Position numbers and translations under genes: made by a program | Notes under the pieces: model-generated | Seen by the model: the letters and a program-made list of their open reading frames with translations, nothing else | What the model was told of the DNA's origin: nothing | The model's database searches: none | Shown: in pieces, positions 32,525 to 36,042 of the stretch | Position numbering within the stretch: the stretch's first letter is position 1 | Layout: every line of letters starts with the position of its first letter | Assembly (NCBI GenBank): GCA_024196135.1 | Contig: JAMQCK010000224.1 | Span: 1-36,042, forward strand | Source: Pleurotus ostreatus/Saccharomyces cerevisiae fusant | Lineage: Eukaryota; Opisthokonta | Direction: 5' to 3' | DNA length: 36,042 nt

Positions 32525-32933
32525 GGTCGTGTCCTTGTTTGCCTCTGAGCCTCATCATTCCTTGAGGACGGTCCTTGCTTTACGCGTTGATCGACGCTGC
32601 ACATCTGTTGTCTTCAATCTAGCTTTGCGATGCATAACCACGACCCATCACCAGGACGATGCTCCAACCGTTCTAGCGTTCAAGTAATGACAGGACACTC
32701 GACAGCAATGACCTATTGTAGATTCAGATGTCACCAGCCTAGCTTGAGCAGTGGCTCTGAGAGCTCTCTTGTGCAGTTGTGCAGAAAGCGCCTCTGCATA
32801 TCTCCTGGGAAGGGTCCTCCCATGCCGAAGACTCCCTCACCGATAGCACAAGCGCATGCGTCATTGCCTGAGAACTCGTGAGCCACGTCCGACAGCTGTC
32901 CAGCTTGAGATATCAATCGCTTCTCCATCCCTC

Positions 32934-35520
32934 ATGACGGACGCCGATCACCCTCTGCGCATCTTTACCCCAGTCCCGATAGAGAGTGAGGATCAGCGTC
33001 GTAAGCTCGTCGAGTTAGAGAGTGAGTACCAATCCCCGCATACACACACTCAAATCGCCGCGCTGACCTTACGATAGGAAAGATCTTCAACAAACGAAAG
33101 CGTCAGGCAGCGTCCATACCTTGCAAGGAATGGTTGCTCGAGAACCTCCCTCCTGCAGACCAGCAAAACGTCATTGACTTTCCTCGGACGTGCGGCTTGC
33201 TCAACGAGCAAGAGCTCGAGATCACCGAGACGGACGACGTCTCTGTTATCTTGAAGAACTTGCACACCGGCATCTGGTCGGCGGTAGACGTGACGAATGC
33301 ATTCTGCAAGCGTGCGATTGTTGCGCATCAGCTGGTGAGCTCTTCATGACCTTCACAGCGAGTCGGAAGATTGAGCGCATTTCGCAAGACGAACTGCCTG
33401 ACGGAGATTTGGGTTGAGGATGCCCTGAAGCGCGCGAGAGAGCTTGACGATATATTCGCGAAGCAAGGACCTGTAGGCCCGCTACATGGCTTGCCTATCT
33501 CGCTCAAGGACCAGTACGCGAAGTTAACGTGCGCATACATTGTCCCTTCGCTGACTTGCTTGATCAGATTCGACGTCGCCGGCAAGGAGTGCACCATGGG
33601 CATCGCCAGCTGGCTCGGGCGTATCTCCGAGGAAGATGCTGCCTTGGTCACGGTCTTGAAGAGCGCTGGCGCAATTCCATACGTGCGCACGAACGTCCCG
33701 CAGACGCTGATGCGCGGCGAGACTGACAACTGGGTGTTTGGGTTGACGACGAACCCCCACAACCGCAATTTGGCAGCGGGTGGGAGTAGTGGAGGGGAAG
33801 GCGCATTGATTGCGCTGAAGGGAAGGTGATTGTTATCCGGCGACAGCATCTACAGTCAGGTAGCTGATGTTCGCCTCAAGCCCGTTGGGTGTAGGGACAG
33901 ACGTATGGCTTGCCATTCTTTCATTGCAGTGGATGTTGATGCTCTTGCAGATCGGAGGTTCTATCCGTATCCCGTCCGCGTTCTGTGGCCTATACGGCGT
34001 GCGGCCTACCATGCGTCGTCTGCCCTACTATGGCGCGTCGAACACCTATCTTGGCCAAGGTGAGTGTCTAGCTCATGCCTGTCCCTCGAAGTCTGAGCTC
34101 AGTTCTTTCACGCAGAGGCCGTCGAGAGGTAGGGGTCTGTCTTGCGAGCCGCTCAGGAGACTTTGACATATCATGTTAGCTCTTTGGGACCCATGAGTCG
34201 CTCCTTGTCAGGTCTTGTCGAGTTCGTTAAGGCGGTGACGAGCGGTAATGTGAGTGGCTTCAATCAGATGTGGCGCGCATCGCACTAACCAACATTATCT
34301 AGCCTTCGGACGTCGATCCAAAGGTAGTGGAGATGCCGTGGCGCGAAGAGTGAGTCGTGCACATCGTTCTATGCATATGCATCCTCGTACTCACTAATAT
34401 GTAGATTGCACCAGCTACAGCGCATCGGCGGTCGCAGCACCAAGCTCTGCTTTGCGTACTACGACAACGATGAGGTCGTGATGCCGCACCCGCCGGTGAG
34501 GCGAGCTATCCAGATGACTGTCGATGCGCTGAGGAAGGCGGGTCACAATGGTATATATCCTCCTAGTTGATATCCGACATGTAGACGCGCCTCACTGATT
34601 GTACCTCAGTCATCAAGTGGGAGCCATATCAACATGGCTACGCGTACGATACGCTTTCTCGTATCTTCAATTCTGATTATGGGGAAGACTTCGATCGAAT
34701 CATGAGCGAGGCTGGAGAGGTAGGGCTTTCTCTGCGACTTCACGGGCTTCGGGACTTTATCCTGATGCTGCTCACAGCCGCTTTGGCCAGGTGTACCGTA
34801 CAGAGCGTACCCACGTATCTCTGTCTGGGAGGCCTGGCAGCTCAGTCGCGAGAAGGAAGCTTTCGTGCGTACAACCCATCCTTTCCCCTTCCTCGCCTGC
34901 TTATCACCTTGACTCGTAGCGCAAAAAGATACTCGATAAATGGATCGCCACTAAGGAGCTAACAGGTCAGCTAGCTCTCCCGGTATTCCCCTTCCGCGCG
35001 CCCAATAGCTGACGGGGGCGCACGATCGCAGGGACTGGCCGCCCCATCGATGCGCTACTGTGCCCTGCGGCGCCGAGCGCGGCGCCGCCGCACGCCCAGT
35101 TCGAGTACGTGGGGGCTGTCAGCGGGCTGCTCGGATGGTTACGTGACGCTGCTATCTAGGTATACGGGCTACACGTCGTTCTTCAACTTCGTGGACTTGC
35201 CGGTGAGTGGCGAGACGTATTTTTGGTTGCGACTGGAAGGGCCGTGAGGCCTTGAGGGTTTGTGGTGAGAAGGGTCTGACCACGAGGAATAGGCAGCGAT
35301 AATCCCTGTGACGCACGTGGACCCTGAGCTGGACGCCAAGGACCAAGAATACACTCCGAAGAGCGAGTTGGAGGCCAAGGTATATGGGATGTATACGCCG
35401 GAGACGTTCCGCTACGCGCCGGTGTGCGTGCAGCTTGCGGGGAGGCGGTTCCGGGAGGAGGAGTTACTGGGGATCTGCGAGATTGTGGACGAGGCGTTGA
35501 AGGGCCACAAATCAGGCTAA
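32934..35520 (+). CDS. Amidase (amidase-signature hydrolase)
   Basis: Hydrolase of the amidase-signature family, related to fungal acetamidases and fatty-acid amide hydrolase; it cleaves an amide with a Ser-Ser-Lys triad. Sixteen exons (32934-33021, 33078-33334, 33389-33513, 33568-33825, 33881-33902, 33951-34059, 34116-34128, 34180-34249, 34303-34349, 34405-34550, 34610-34719, 34778-34864, 34920-34965, 35032-35104, 35160-35202, 35293-35520) give 573 residues. Lys155 lies in LHGLPISLKDQ, the cis-Ser (230/231) in GGSSGGEGA, and the nucleophile Ser254 in GGSIRIPSAFCGLYGVRP. Lys-to-Ser and Ser-to-Ser spacing is 75 and 24, the same as in mammalian FAAH (142, 217, 241). No signal peptide, so probably cytosolic. 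Exon 7 is 13 bases. It is divergent from P450-2. Confidence 0.96.
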
Positions 35521-36042
35521 CTCTCATTTGAAGTGGATTAGAGGTGACTTTGTGGTGGTGATATGGCGAAGGGGAAGTTGTGGGCGCGAAGCTAGGGCTG
35601 ATAGAGTGCGGACGTGCGCGCAATCTGCGTACTGGGCCAAGGAGGGGTGTCGAAGAGGATTGGCTATGGGTGGATGTGACGAGATATAATGCGATCGTAA
35701 GTACATCGGCTGCAAGGCTATATCGCCCCGCCAACCAGTCGGACGAACGTGTGCGCAGTCGGACTGCGGTAGTCGGTATGTTGAACATGTTGGGCGATTG
35801 TATAGCGAAGCGCGCGAGGCAGTGAGTATGTCAGCCCGCGACCGAAGAGCTCGGAGGATGGGAAGGTGCGGGCGGCTTACGACCGTATGATAGCCTGATG
35901 AGTGGAGGCCTACTGACCAGCCCAGCAGATAGTTCGGCGCTAGCGCGAAATGGGACGTGCGCCCTGCAGCTCCGTCCGAGGGTCGCCAGCCTGCCGCAGT
36001 CGCGGTAATTCTGGCCGCAGAATTGGGATGGTGCGCAGGCGG
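35521..36042. other. Downstream flank of the amidase gene
   Basis: 3' flank to the window end. The long minus-strand frame overlapping 35183-35788 is the antisense shadow of the amidase end and is not a gene. Nothing else was recognised. Confidence 0.5.

Larger units (their letters stand above)
31591..32933. other. Shared upstream region of P450-2 and amidase
   Basis: 1.34 kb between divergently transcribed genes. It contains a 19-base tandem duplication, a poly-T tract flanked by direct repeats, and a GTCACGTG element, listed separately. Frames of 108-159 codons on both strands have no domain. A minus-strand LPMQLEHSVHENLRLFP stretch near 32135-32085 resembles a P450 K-helix, but no other P450 motif is nearby. 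Confidence 0.5.

Noticed and set aside
32125..32604. 159-codon minus-strand frame
   Set aside because: It runs through the poly-T insertion and the 19-base duplication, which suggests non-coding DNA rather than a conserved gene.
35183..35788. 201-codon minus-strand frame
   Set aside because: Antisense of the last amidase exons, extended into the 3' flank.

Overview
The window looks like nuclear DNA of a filamentous basidiomycete, most likely an Agaricomycete of polypore type. Genes are cut by many 45-60 base GT-AG introns, both strands are used, and the protein families present (microsomal P450s, SUR7/PalI, four-helix membrane proteins, F-box proteins, HRD/DFG kinase-like proteins, GH16) are typical of wood-decay basidiomycetes. 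There is no bacterial-style operon, and I saw no rRNA, tRNA or CRISPR array. All exon models were built by hand from splice sites and reading frame. For each main model the exon lengths sum to a whole number of codons ending in a stop.

Layout. 1-2610: no gene I can support. 2611-3849 (-): secreted GH16 beta-glucanase. 4581-5275 (+): SUR7/PalI-type membrane protein. 6110-7129 (-): unknown protein with an acidic Glu/His hexapeptide repeat. 7370-8389: region open on both strands, with a tentative plus-strand gene. 8507-10592 (-): cytochrome P450 whose 3' end lies in a 22-base tandem array. 11012-12358 (-): unknown single-pass membrane protein. 12698-13514 (-): single C2H2 zinc-finger protein. 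13515-16727: gene-poor DNA with a diverged tandem duplication. 16728-17949 (-) and 20765-21998 (-): two paralogous kinase-like genes with the same exon architecture, flanking a Pro/His/Ser-rich unknown gene at 18410-19795 (+). 22417-23058: non-autonomous TA-flanked DNA transposon. 23200-24295 (+): four-helix membrane protein with an out-of-frame tail. 24754-27144 (-): ELL-like RNA polymerase II elongation factor. 27629-29259 (+): F-box-like protein with a frame break. 29352-31590 (-): second cytochrome P450. 32934-35520 (+): amidase-signature hydrolase, divergent from P450-2.

The window mixes housekeeping genes (ELL, PalI) with accessory genes (P450s, amidase, kinase-like paralogs, F-box). 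No single pathway is evident. The closest to a functional unit is the divergent P450-2/amidase pair sharing a 1.3 kb upstream region. The most unusual observations are the 22-base array that contains the stop codon of P450-1 and reaches an opposing open frame, a GT-to-AT change at one P450-2 splice donor, the loss of the usual ATP-binding lysine in both kinase-like paralogs, and several low-complexity proteins built from short in-frame repeats.
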